Source: Phorcus lineatus
Lineage: Eukaryota > Mollusca > Gastropoda > Trochida > Trochidae
Direction of reading: 5' to 3'
Assembly: GCA_921293015.1 (NCBI GenBank)
Contig: OV121081.1
Location: 58,483,022 to 58,547,021, forward strand
DNA length: 64,000 nt
In this document: positions 12,101-24,100 of the stretch, one piece after another
Layout of the letters: each line of letters begins with the position of its first letter
Position numbering within the stretch: the first letter of the stretch is position 1
Program-made: the position numbers and the translations under genes
Notes under the pieces: model-generated
The model's input: only the letters and a program-made list of their open reading frames with translations
What the model was told of the DNA's origin: nothing
Database searches by the model: none

Positions 12101-15100
12101 TGTAAAAAGCAGTTGAAAATAAATCGCTTCTCGGTAAACAAAATATGAATAGAGAAATTGCCTGTTTGTGCGATGCGCGCCGGGTCCTTTCTGATTTTCT
12201 TGTACATACCAATTTTACATGGCAATAAAGATCATCCTTTTCTCTATATTTTGATATATGAAATTGCAAAATTTACCGAGAACTTTATGTGATATAAAGT
12301 GCGAGAAAATGGTAAAAACGTAAAGAATAAACAAAAGTCACAATTTTGCGGAACTTGCTGTATCTTTATTCTATATGGTGTATATAATTTTTTTATATCA
12401 AATCGAAGACAATTATTCCTTCTTTATCACGAGGTAATCAATTTCAAAATACGCCTAGCTGTTGAGAAGATATGAGCGAAAGAAAGGCACATGTCAAATC
12501 GCCGTTCAGCTTACATGATTTGAATCGAGAAATTAGCTTTTTGTGCGGCGCTTGCTGTGTCTTTATTTATTTTTGCGCATGTACACATTTTACATGGAAA
12601 GAAAGACAATCTTTCTCTCTATCTTATGATATAAAAATTGTCAAAATACGTTGAGCACATCATGTAAAAATTGGTGTGACAAAATGGTGTAAAACTAAAA
12701 ATATGTAAAAATCACCTTTTTTGCGGCACATGCTGTATCTTCAATTCAGGTAGTGTAGTTATGTATTTTATATTGAATTGAAGACAATTTTCTGCTCTTT
12801 CAAATGATCCAACCGGTATTGAAATCCGCCCAAATGTTCAGAGCATAGGGCGTGCGATATAAGTTTGTACGTTTGGTGTGAGTGCAGGCTTGTAAGCAAA
12901 CGATAGCACGCGCGGGACGGTAAGCTCGTGCGAGCGGGGAGAAAGTGCCCACAGGCTATTAGCACGTGCGGCGGGGAGTGGGGGAAAAGTGAGTGATTTT
13001 AACGCTTATTTTCGGTACGATAAACATTGTCAATACTCTCACAACTTTCGGAGCATGTTCGCGCATTATTTAGAACACCAACGAAACAAAACACGGTTGC
13101 TTAGCGAGAGCCGGAACGAAAATACAAGCGTTGAACTGAGACTACTGCTAGGCAATAAATTTCCGGGCCCCGCTACCGAGACCCGCGGTCATAATTAGTT
13201 AGCGTGAGAAAAATAGAGTGTGCTACTCGCATCCCGCTAAGGGGACTTGCGGGCAAAGCTAATTTCATCCCGGAATATTCCGGGACCCGCATCTTAAGGG
13301 TTAATATAGTTTCTTTATCAAGAAGACTCTTATCTTACAGTGCATTATAAAAGACTTGTAATTTCAGTTCACAATATCGTTTTAGTTAGATGTTAGAACA
13401 GTAGAGTCATATTGTAACAATAAAGAATTTTTTGGACAATCACTTCTTTATTCAATAAAAAAACATCTAAACAAATATAATTTTTTGGAAAATTCTTGCA
13501 ATGTGGTTAAGGGGCTTATGATGATAATTTTTGTTGATGTTTATTTTCATTGTTTTCATCCAATGACATTCTTTTCTTAGCTTTTAAAATATATTTTCAC
13601 TGATTTTTATCCTACATATCCGTATCAGGAAACAGTGATAAGACCTGTTGATTTGTTTCAGCTGATTTTGATGAAGTATGGTTTGGAAATATTCTTTCAC
13701 ATACTGAAGGAAATGCTGTTGGTTCAAAGAAGAAACAACTGAATAAGATTATCAATCTTTATGTGCAGGGTAGTGCAAATATACACATCCAAACCTTATG
13801 CTAATAAAATTAGATTCAAAATTGGTATTTTTAAAACATCTTTCTACACCTGATGACATTTTGATTTATCATTGTTCTGCATCAGTTTGGATTTTATGAC
13901 TGGATATGAGAAGTTGTGCACAGAATCAATTAAAAAATAATGAAGTTTGAAATGCCAAAATAATCACTCACTTGGTTTCAGCTATTTATCATTTAATTAT
14001 CTTGTTTCTGCCTCTGAAATGTGATTCAATAGACCTTTTGTTGTGGGCGAAAACACGATTTTTGTCATTTCTCTAAAATAAGTTCAGATATGCAGTTTAG
14101 ATAATAATTGATAGTTTATGCTTTCAATCATGTTTTGAGCTTGTTTCTTCCTGTTCAGCCTTGACCTTCAGCATGAGTACAAAAAGATCATCCAGAAGCA
14201 TTAGAAGAAACCAATAACTTTTTCTTCTTTTAAGATTGAAAATATGATAACAAATTTGTTAGAAGTTTCGAAAACAAATGATATTCTCTTTCCTTATTGT
14301 GGATTCTATCGGCTTAAGATAGTTATCGGAAGGAAAGAACTGGCGTATAAACTGAGTCTGCAAATCAATGGCCTAGACTGAGGAAGATACTCCCCGCTCA
14401 AAAGATGTATTGATTTGGGTCTTTTTCTCCTTGCGCTGAAGTAACAGTAGCCCAAAACTTGAAAAAGCGTTAATGTTATTTATTAGGCTTCCACACAGGG
14501 TTGATAATACTTGAGGAGAAATCTCAGGCCAGGATCGTCATCGCTGGTCAAATGAACAGAAATCAATAAGTATCCTGCCCAATTTGTCAAGCCTTGACCA
14601 AACACTGATTCCACTGCCACGTTATCTGCTCGATGAGAGCCAATATGCCCTGTTTTTAACAGGACCTTTTCAGCATGCATATTATCTTAAAGTGCATAGT
14701 TTTGATTTCTTTTGAACCACGGTCAAAGCTTTCCTTGATTAACAACGTCCACTTTCTCAGCTGGGCTTTTAGCCAGCTTATTGATTTGGCCTATTTAGAG
14801 AATGCCTGTGGGTACATCATTTATTGTTCAATCTAATAAGCAGGACCTGCAACTGGTTGGGACGTTTCTCTTTCTGGTTACCATTTGTCCATCCATTCCA
14901 AATTTTGCGCATCATCTTCAACATGATGAGAGGTGTGATGACAAGTTTTGAGTACTTTTTTCATTTTTTTCATTTTTGGTTATATTTATTTTTAAAATAT
15001 ATAGGTTAACTATGCTGGGTTTCAGTACATGGACATGCTCTGTTTCCATGTTGGATGAATAACGAAAGATAACAATTCTTTGTTAAAATATTTTACAAAA

Positions 15101-18100
15101 AAAGTGTTTTTATTGATGTTAGTTTTTAATTTTCTTCTTAGGTCATCCTATTATTTATCCAAGGATGCTATTAGTTAATAATATCCCTTTCTAACCTGTT
15201 TTATCTGTTTTGTAAAACAGTGACAATGATTGCTTATGTTTAATTTTTTAAGGTGTTCATCTTTAGTCCATTTCATTATAACCAGATGTCATGACATATG
15301 TTTCGAAGAATGATAAAGGCAAGTGTATGGACATTCTGGGGAGGTGACGTATGTCTCGAAATCAGTTTCAACAATAGACATTTTCTTTCACTCTTATAAT
15401 TTTGAACCATTTTTGCTCTTGGTCATGCTTATCCTGACCATCATATGGGAATAATATGTTGAAAGGTGATCAAGATATCCTTGCTTGTTGGTCAGTTTCT
15501 GACATTAACACGTAATAAAGATGCAGTATCATAGAAAGGTCATTTGTCAAAAAATCAAACATAGCCAAACCTTGAATATGTCCTCATTCTTGTAATTTGG
15601 CAACTTAGGAATGTTTAGGCATTATCCTTTTTTGCCGGCAAATGTACATCAAATTTGACAGCCTGACATGTCCAGTAGTATGATTTTGTCAATCACTAGG
15701 AAAAATATGAAGAAATTACAAGTCTTGACTAATAGTGACTAGGTTACGGACTGTGAACGGGCCTTTTTTCGTACACTGCTTGAAAGCATAATAATTGTTG
15801 ATGTGAGCTAGTGTGTGGTTTGATTCCTTCAGATTGCAGGTTATTGCATCATACTCTCTTATAGAACAGGCTTCTTGTTATATTGCTGATTTTCTGATTA
15901 ACATAGTTTCATTGATTTTTGGTTATTATGGCTGATTATTAGCTTGCCTAATATCCCAAGTTTTGCATCAAACTGTGAACTCTTCATCAGAGTTATGAAG
16001 TTAGAAATCAATAGAAACTCTGGAAGGAGTCAACAATTTGAGTGTGGATAATGTTGAATCTTTTTTTAAGATATATTTGTTGAAATGTTTCATTATGATG
16101 ATCAACAGGAAACAGTTCCAAGTATAAAAACTGTCAAAGGATATAAGAAACTGGTGAAATAGCTTCCTTAGTTCATAATGACACACTAAGATTTTATTTA
16201 CTGATAATTTTCTTGACATGTACATGTTTTAAGTTCATTACACTTTCAAAATGTTTTGAATAATGGTAAAAGTTTTGTGAGTTAAAACTCTCACTCATAT
16301 TATTATTTGAATTTACTGCAATTTTACATCATTTTTATACATGTATTGCTTTCATACTTGTATTCTCTTGTAGATTTGATAATCATTTCATTGTTATTGT
16401 TATTAATAAAGTTACATGTTTGTTTTGATAAAATGAACTCTTGTAGCATGAGATCATGATTAGTTTCTATCATATATACTAATTCTGTTATGTATTTGTC
16501 ATTGAAAGACTCTCATTGGCCTTGTAAGTATATGTATTCACCATTGCAATCCCATTTCCCTCTTTATGAAGTTGTTTCTTAGTGGATTTGCTGTTCATAA
16601 CACAAATTTGAAGGAATAGAATTCATCAGTGTATTTGGTTGGTATTTTTGAAACAGTAATGTAAACATACACACCTAAGTTCAACACCTTTGGTGATATT
16701 GATATCTTATCTCTAATCAACAGAGTGCTTGAATAATGTTTTTGTTAAAAAAAATATATCCCTGCAATATGAGGGTGTTAAACTTTGGATCTAGATTATT
16801 CAGTCATTATCTATTATGACCAAATTGAAAATTTGATGAGAAAAATTAATTCATTTCCCACGTTTTATTTTCCTTTTGTATCTTGAACAGCAAGCTAACT
16901 AAGATTAGACTTTAATTTTTGTTTAATTTCACTGCTGGAGTTGGCTGTAAGTGTTCACACGCTTGTCTGGGCTTGTGGTTCATGGAACAAGTTTGTTAAA
17001 CCATTGGTGCTGGGTTCTAAGATGTTGTTTGGAATATTCAAATTATTAATTATATTATTGTTTTGCACAAATTTTAGGGAAAATATTAAATGAACATGAT
17101 GCAAACAAAGAATTTTGTTGATGATATACTTCAGAATTCTGAATTTCTGATGTGAAGATAATTTTGAATTTTAAACAAAACAAAATGAAGACAAAATTGG
17201 ATCCTGATATATATAAAACTTCTTTATGTTGAATTTTTATATGATTATATTATTATTTGTATGGGATTGGTATAAATTAAGGTTTTTAAGGCCTTGCATG
17301 TTACTTCAAAGAAAAAGCATGACATGTTGATGTCTTTTCTGATCAAACTGTTTGTTGCATGTGATTCATGGATTGGATCTGCATCTTTCTGTCAAAACTT
17401 CACTTGCAAGGAACAGAAACATATCAAACACAAAGTTTCCTGAAGCATGTGTTGTACGTTGCATGACTGATTGGTTAGTGTCAAGTGTTGTATGTGGGAC
17501 AGACCTCAGCTTACTGAAACTTGATACATTGAAGTCAAATTCTTAAACGAGTACACCATAAACCTTATTCCTTAGCGTAATTAAGGGGCGGTTAAAATAG
17601 AAGTTCAGTCATGGGTTTACAGAGATATTTTTCTCGCTAAGTCACAGTGCCATTTCTTGAGGTCCTGTCATTCTCTGAAATATTATTCTCCAATATTACA
17701 AGTAAAGAGCCTCACTTCATATATAGATTCACAGTTCAAGAGGTTATTTGGAGAACAAACAGGATTAAATACAGTCTGTGTATTAGACTACTACAGTCTT
17801 TTGAATAATGACAACATTCTTGTTAAGAAGAACAATGATTCTTACAAATTAACATATGTTTTCATCTAAGAGATTATGCTTGCATCAACAAAACATCTAA
17901 TCTTTAATACCTACCTTCACTTATTGCCTCTTAAGTTAGGGTAACTATTGTATGATCTAAAATATTTAGATTTTAATAAATTGTTCATACTTAACCCTAA
18001 CTTTAAAGGCAGTACATTATGTTAAGGTAAGCATTTTTAAGTATCTAAAATATCTAAGATTTTGTTAATATTTTGAAAACATTGTTCACAAAACTAAGTT

Positions 18101-21100
18101 CATATTGAACTGACTTGAAGTTAGCTTAAGGGTTTTGAGTATGAGCAGAAAACAAAACATGGAAAATTGAACAATATGTTAAGTGAGACATTATGTCATA
18201 CTGCTGTAGAATGTTCTTAATCTACTGCATTTTTTGATTTGGTCCTAACAGTCATCAAATTTTAAAATGTCGCCGTTTCCCTTTTTAAACAATATCAAAC
18301 AAAGATGACTTCAAGCCTTGGATTTGTGAAGTGGAAAATAAACTGTAGATGGTCAATGACTTGTTGACTTTGAATCTGAACAATTCACCCCTTTGCATGT
18401 TTTCACTGTTTATTTTAACAAGAAATTTTAATGTTTTAAATGATTTTCCATTTTCAAGCGAGTTACCAGTTAAATTGATTTCTTGAAATATGTTTAGTAT
18501 TCTAATTTAAGTTTTGTGATTTTTCTATCTCATAACTTTTTTGTCCTGATCATTGTGTTCCTTTTTATGCAATTTTTCTATCCTTTCTATTTGTTTTTCT
18601 GTTTCTCTTTGATATGGATAATTCTTTTTATCTAATTCTTTTTATTTATACTTATCTTATTTTCTTGTAGTAGTCGTTAATTTGTTTTAAGAAATTTCTC
18701 ATTTCTCATATGAGTTTTATCATTCAAATGATGCTTTCAGCTTTAGTAATGGTAACATTTTCAAAGGTTTAAAAAATTCACTTGTACCAAATAGGAAAGT
18801 TAAGAATTGTTTCTATTATGTTTATGTTTAATATGTAGTAAACTATATTGATGTAGTGAACTTCATCTTAAAGAAAAGCATGGCATGCTGAATATAGGTC
18901 ACATGAAATTAATGTCAAGCCCTTGACTAAACAATGTTGTGCTGGGTTCAATTGTGTTTGCATGACAAACAGTCATTTTACCTCAAACCTCCTTCCAGGT
19001 CTTCATTTCATATGCATGCATCATGGGTACTTTGGCACATCTCATATATTTATCATCATGCTTAATTTCTCATAAATGTCTATCTTGAATTTATGAAATT
19101 CTTAAATTGTTTGAAGAACAGACTAAGGATGCATATAAGGATTCAAAGAGTGTAACAGGAAGATAGGCATCAAGCGTATTGGTGTAATTATGATATATCA
19201 AGATGGACCTTGAGCCATGAAGCAATACTTAAAGCAGAGGAATCTGCAAGAGAAGTTTGATAAGCATAGCAGGCAGACTCGGCTGACACAAGCCGTTTGT
19301 AGAAAATCAATAGATTTCTAGGTTGCAAGGACTTGCTTCATAGCAACTGTGATGTAAATTGCCGATCCTCTTCATAATCATTGAGCAATCAGGAAGTTAT
19401 GGAGACTTGATGTTAGACTTTGTTACATTGGATGTAACATTTATTCATTCCTGTCTCTCAGTTATTGAGGTATCAAAGATCATGAAAAATATATTTTTGA
19501 AGAAGTAATAAATATTGCTGAATTCTTTTTGCTTACCCATGGTGATTATTTCCATCCCACCCGTTTTGGTATCTCTGCAGTTGCTTCATTTGATATTCTT
19601 TTGATAATAATCAAGATCATTTCATTAATGATATCACTTTATGGAACAAAATGTTTATTTCAAATTACTGAAGTATGTGAAATATTAGTTGTGAATTATA
19701 AACTTCTAAAATTATTCACTCAAAACAAAATTCCTGTTTTTTTGAGAAAGAGGATTGTCATGTGAGCATCTCAAACCTGCATTATTGACTTTTTAGTGCT
19801 TTGAGAAACTGGGTACCTTATCAACCTGTTGGAGTTCAAAATAACAGTCTTTACCTTCAATGTAACTTGAATTTAAATTGTGGCCATTATAACTGTAATC
19901 TATTACCATTAATTTGGAGAGACAGTATACTGTGTACCTTTGTAACTTGTATCTAGCAAACCTGTTAAGTATGACTATAATTTTGGTAAAGTTAAGTACC
20001 CTTGAATCTTCACTATAACTTAATAAGTTTTGTTTTTTTATTTGTAGCCTCATTCTACGGTGAGAGCTACATCCGGGTGCCGTACGAGGAGGCCTCGAAG
20101 ACGACCAACATCCGCCTGCACTTCAAAACACATCGCCCCCATGGACTCTTGTTACTGGCTGCGGGTACCACAGATTACTTTGCAGTGGAACTCAGCTCTG
20201 GGACCATCAAAGTCCGGGCCAATCTGGGGTCAGGGGAAGCTCAGGTTCAGTCGACACCCGGACTCCGGCTAGACGATCTCCAGTGGCATTTTGTGGAAGT
20301 GAACCACACCAAGAGCCAGGTGACTCTCAATGTGGACAATGCTGTCCTTAACTCTGTTGAAACTCCAGGATCCTTCCATGAGCTCAACATTGAGCATGGG
20401 ATCTTCCTCGGTGGAATTGGAACTTTCACTGACGTGTTCTTTGCAAACTTCAGAAACTTTCGTGGTTGCCAGAGAGATGTGTACTTCAATGACTTTGACA
20501 TTCTTTCAACTGCCCGCCGGTTAAACAGTCCACTTAACACATTTGAGATATTCTGGGACTGTGATGATGAGTTTGATGCTGGCTCAGACAAGCCAGTAAG
20601 TTTCAAGACTGAAACATCCTTTGTTGCGTTCCCCCATCTTCATATACGAACAGAGGGAACTTTCTCATGTGACCTGGTGACTAAAGCTGACAATGCCATA
20701 GTGCTTTTCAATTCAGGGTCAAGGGCCTCTGCCTTAGACTTCATTGCTCTGGAGATACTTGGAGGCAAGTTGAAGTTATCCATAAACAAAGGGAGTGGTG
20801 TGATTTCAGTTTCATCAAATATTGTCGTGAATGATGGATTGTGGCACCAGGTGGATGTCATTTTAACTACCACAACAATGGAGCTAACTGTGGATGAGAA
20901 TAGGAAAGAGACAACATTCAATGTAGGCAGGAAACAGTACCTCAATCTTGCTGGGCATATGTTTGTTGGAGGTCTTGGGCTTAAGGCCAGAGCTCATGCC
21001 ATCAAAATAGGCTTAGAATCATTGAGGGGGGATAGAGGTATGAAAGGGTCCATGTCAGGCTGCATTAAAAACATTGTGGTGAACAATCGAGCATTTGGTT

Positions 21101-24100
21101 TCCGAGATGTCCAGATTTCACGTCTAGTTGACCCTCATTGTAAAGGCAGTTTCCCCTGCTCATCTGAACCATGTATAGAAGGTGCTAAGTGTATGGAAGT
21201 GAATCAGAACAGCTTCCAGTGTGTCTGTGATAAAAATGTGTGTACCAAAGAGTTGCAGGGGAAAGCCTCAGGCAGTGCATCCAACAGTGATCCCCGTGAA
21301 GTGCTGGCTATAGTAGAACTCAAAGTTCAAGAGGGAGCAGAGGCTCTCATTAACACTAACATTATAGATGTGATATTTGATTATCAGGCCTACAGGCTGA
21401 GGGAGTCCGCTATTATATTCAATGTAGTTGTACCACCACAGTATGGCCGCATTGACGTCAACTTGAGGAGGAGGAGAAATGGGGGAAAATTCACCCTTTT
21501 AGACTTAATTGGAGAAAAAATTTCATACATTCATGATGGAACAGATACCAAGACTGATGACATCACTCTAGAAATGAGCATATCAGACAACCGTAACATC
21601 CCACAGAAGTACAAAGGAACATTTGCTTTTGTTGTGCCAATCAAAATCATACCAAGAAATGATCCCCCGAAAATTGTCCTTCCTTCAGGCAATGTTATAC
21701 AGGTCATTCAACGCTCCAACTTTCAGATGACCAGCTCTGTTCTGGATATTGTAGATCCAGACTCAGATCCAACCAATCTGGAATACTCTGTACAATACTT
21801 GCGTCAAGGAGGAGGTTACTTTGAGAAGTCTGATGCTAAAGGACAGAAGCTGTTATCTTTTACCCAAGCTGACATCAACACTGGCTTGATCTGGTTTGTT
21901 CATCAAGGCCAGGCAACCTCCTTCATTCGACTTGTTGCTAGCGATGAATCTTCCAATAGTGATGTTGCTGATCTGAGGTTCATGGCTGTTGATATGAAGC
22001 TTGACATCACAACCAACACTGGTATCCATGTCTTTCATGGCATGTCCAAATTGATATTACCAGACAATCTGACCACAGTGACTATAGTCCCCTCTCAGCA
22101 GATTGAAATCCGATACAGAATATCTCAACAACCTCAATATGGAGAAATCCAGAGAAGAAATCATGGGAATGAGGAGTGGACTGCTGTCGAAACATTCAGC
22201 CAGCGTCATATTGATAAGGAACGACTCAGATATGCACAGACGAAGTTTGGACAATTTCCCACATCAGATACCTGCATGTTCACTGTTACAGCAAAAGATG
22301 TTTCCCTCAGCGACACTGTGTTCCACATTGTGTTTCAAACCGTTACTCTCAAGCTTCAGAACATCAACAAACTCACAATCAAACACACCCCTTACGCTGT
22401 TTTGAAAAAGGACAACTTTCTTGCCGTGGCAAACACAGAGATTCCTCCTGATAGAATAACCATCTCTGTCATGAGGCCTCCAAGCCATGGTGGACTTTAT
22501 ACATTCAGAGGTCCAGTCAGGGATATAACAGAATTCGATCAGAAAAGACCATTGACAGCAAACTCAAATTTCACTCAGCAACAGATTAATGATGAACATG
22601 TTTACTTCAAGGTCAACAAGCCATCTTTCAAAAATGTCGAAGATTTCCTAGACCTGAAAATATCCTTTGTTGGAGCTCAACCAATAATGACAAGGTTCCT
22701 GATAGAGTATATCCCACTGAAAAGCTCTGTGAGGTTCACCAACAATGGCCTGAAGGAAGTGGTGGAGGGAGGAAGGAAGGTGATTGAGAGGGATGACCTC
22801 TATCTGGAGATGGACAACTACCAGGAGTTCCAGTTCTCCGTGATGACTCCTGCCAAATATGGTCAACTTCATCTCATCAATCCAAGGTCTTCTGCTGTTG
22901 TCTCGAGTGACATTGCAAGGTTCACCACAAATGATATCAAGGAGGGAAAGCTCATCTATCAACATGATGATTCTGAACATAGTGAAGACTCCTTCATGTT
23001 CTCAGCTGCACCCATCATTAGTGCAGGTAACAAGGCAATGGAAATACAAGAATTCTCTGGAACTTTTGTCATTCATATCACTATGAGGAACGACAACAAA
23101 CCATCAGTTCTTACCAACAAGGTGTTCCATATTGTCAAGAACCAAGAACGTCTGCTAACTTTAAACGATCTTGAAGCTGTTGATCCTGACATTGACTATG
23201 ATCCCATGGACCTGAAGTTCAACCGAAGAGGGATGCCCAATGCAGAGATACTTGATGCAGGAACAAAAAAGCCTGTGTTTGAGTTTACCCAGAGAGATCT
23301 GAAAGAGAACAAGTTAATTGTGAAGCACAAAGGAGCTGAGCATGACCGAGCAGCAGTGTGGGTTACTGATGGACAATTTGTTGAACCTTTCCTCTTCCAG
23401 ATTCATGCCTCTGAACCATATATCAGAATAACCAACAACACTGGTGTTAAAGTAAAGAAAAACAGCTATGTGAGCATCACCAATACCAACCTGAGTGTGG
23501 AGACAAATGTCAACTCAGTGCCTAGTGAAATTAATTTTGTCTTGACAGAAGAGCCTCTGAATGGTCATCTGAGAATTAAAGGCAAAAAGGTTACAGAATT
23601 TACTCTGGCAGATATATTGGCAGAAGAAGTGAGATACTGGAGTGATGGAGGTAAGGACTTGGAGGACCAGTTCAAGTTTGCGGTTATAGCCAAGGATACA
23701 CAGACCAGCGGTGTGTTCCCTGTTGTCATTTTCTTGGAGAGCCAGATGCATCCACCAGAGATTGTCCACAACAGGTTCCTTGAGGTCCCTGAAGGCTCCA
23801 GTGCTACAATTACTAAGGGACATCTCCATGTGTCCCACCCAGCTGCTGTTCCACTTGATATTGTATTCACCATTGAATCACTCCCAGCTCATGGGGATTT
23901 GAAGGTCAACGGCAGCAGTATCCGAGGCAATGAGAAGGCTCAATTTACACAGGCAGATATAAATGCTGGAGGAGTTGCTTATGCACCTAGAGGAGGAAAG
24001 TTCTTGACTGATAAGTTTGTGTTTGATGTCTCAAATGGTTTACAAACACTGAGTAACTTAGAATTTTTCATTGAAATTGTTCCCTCAAATCTCCCTCTCA

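Larger units (their letters stand above)
10857..13300. mobile_element. piggyBac-like non-autonomous element with internal modules, 2.44 kb
   Basis: The element begins CCCTT and ends AAGGG and is flanked on both sides by TTAA (10853-10856 and 13301-13304), the diagnostic target duplication of piggyBac elements. The ends share CCCTTnnGnTGC. Inside, a module of about 190 bp with a core like GAATTGAAGACAATTTTTC followed by a TTATnACGATATAAAAAT-like tail recurs about nine times (near 11221, 11361, 11650, 11838, 12024, 12222, 12400, 12595, 12772), each copy diverged. The element is richer in CpG than the intron around it. The longest open frames inside match no transposase I know, so it must have been moved in trans. 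The TTAA/CCCTT ends are seen directly; the superfamily is inferred from them. Confidence 0.7.

Noticed and set aside
11808..12269. A 153-codon - strand frame inside the piggyBac-like element, first considered as transposase
   Set aside because: It lacks the DDD-type catalytic motifs and cysteine-rich tail of piggyBac transposases and runs across several of the diverged non-coding modules.
14483..14680. A 65-codon - strand frame in CSPG4 intron 1, considered as a nested gene
   Set aside because: No domain, start context or splice sites set it apart from chance open frames of this length.
20002..20047. An apparent in-frame N-terminus for CSPG4 that reads like a second signal peptide just before exon 2
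   Set aside because: The supposed start is TTG, not ATG, and the hydrophobic residues are the translation of the polypyrimidine tract before the tttgtag acceptor. Exon 1 at 47-113 supplies a proper ATG and signal peptide in the right phase.
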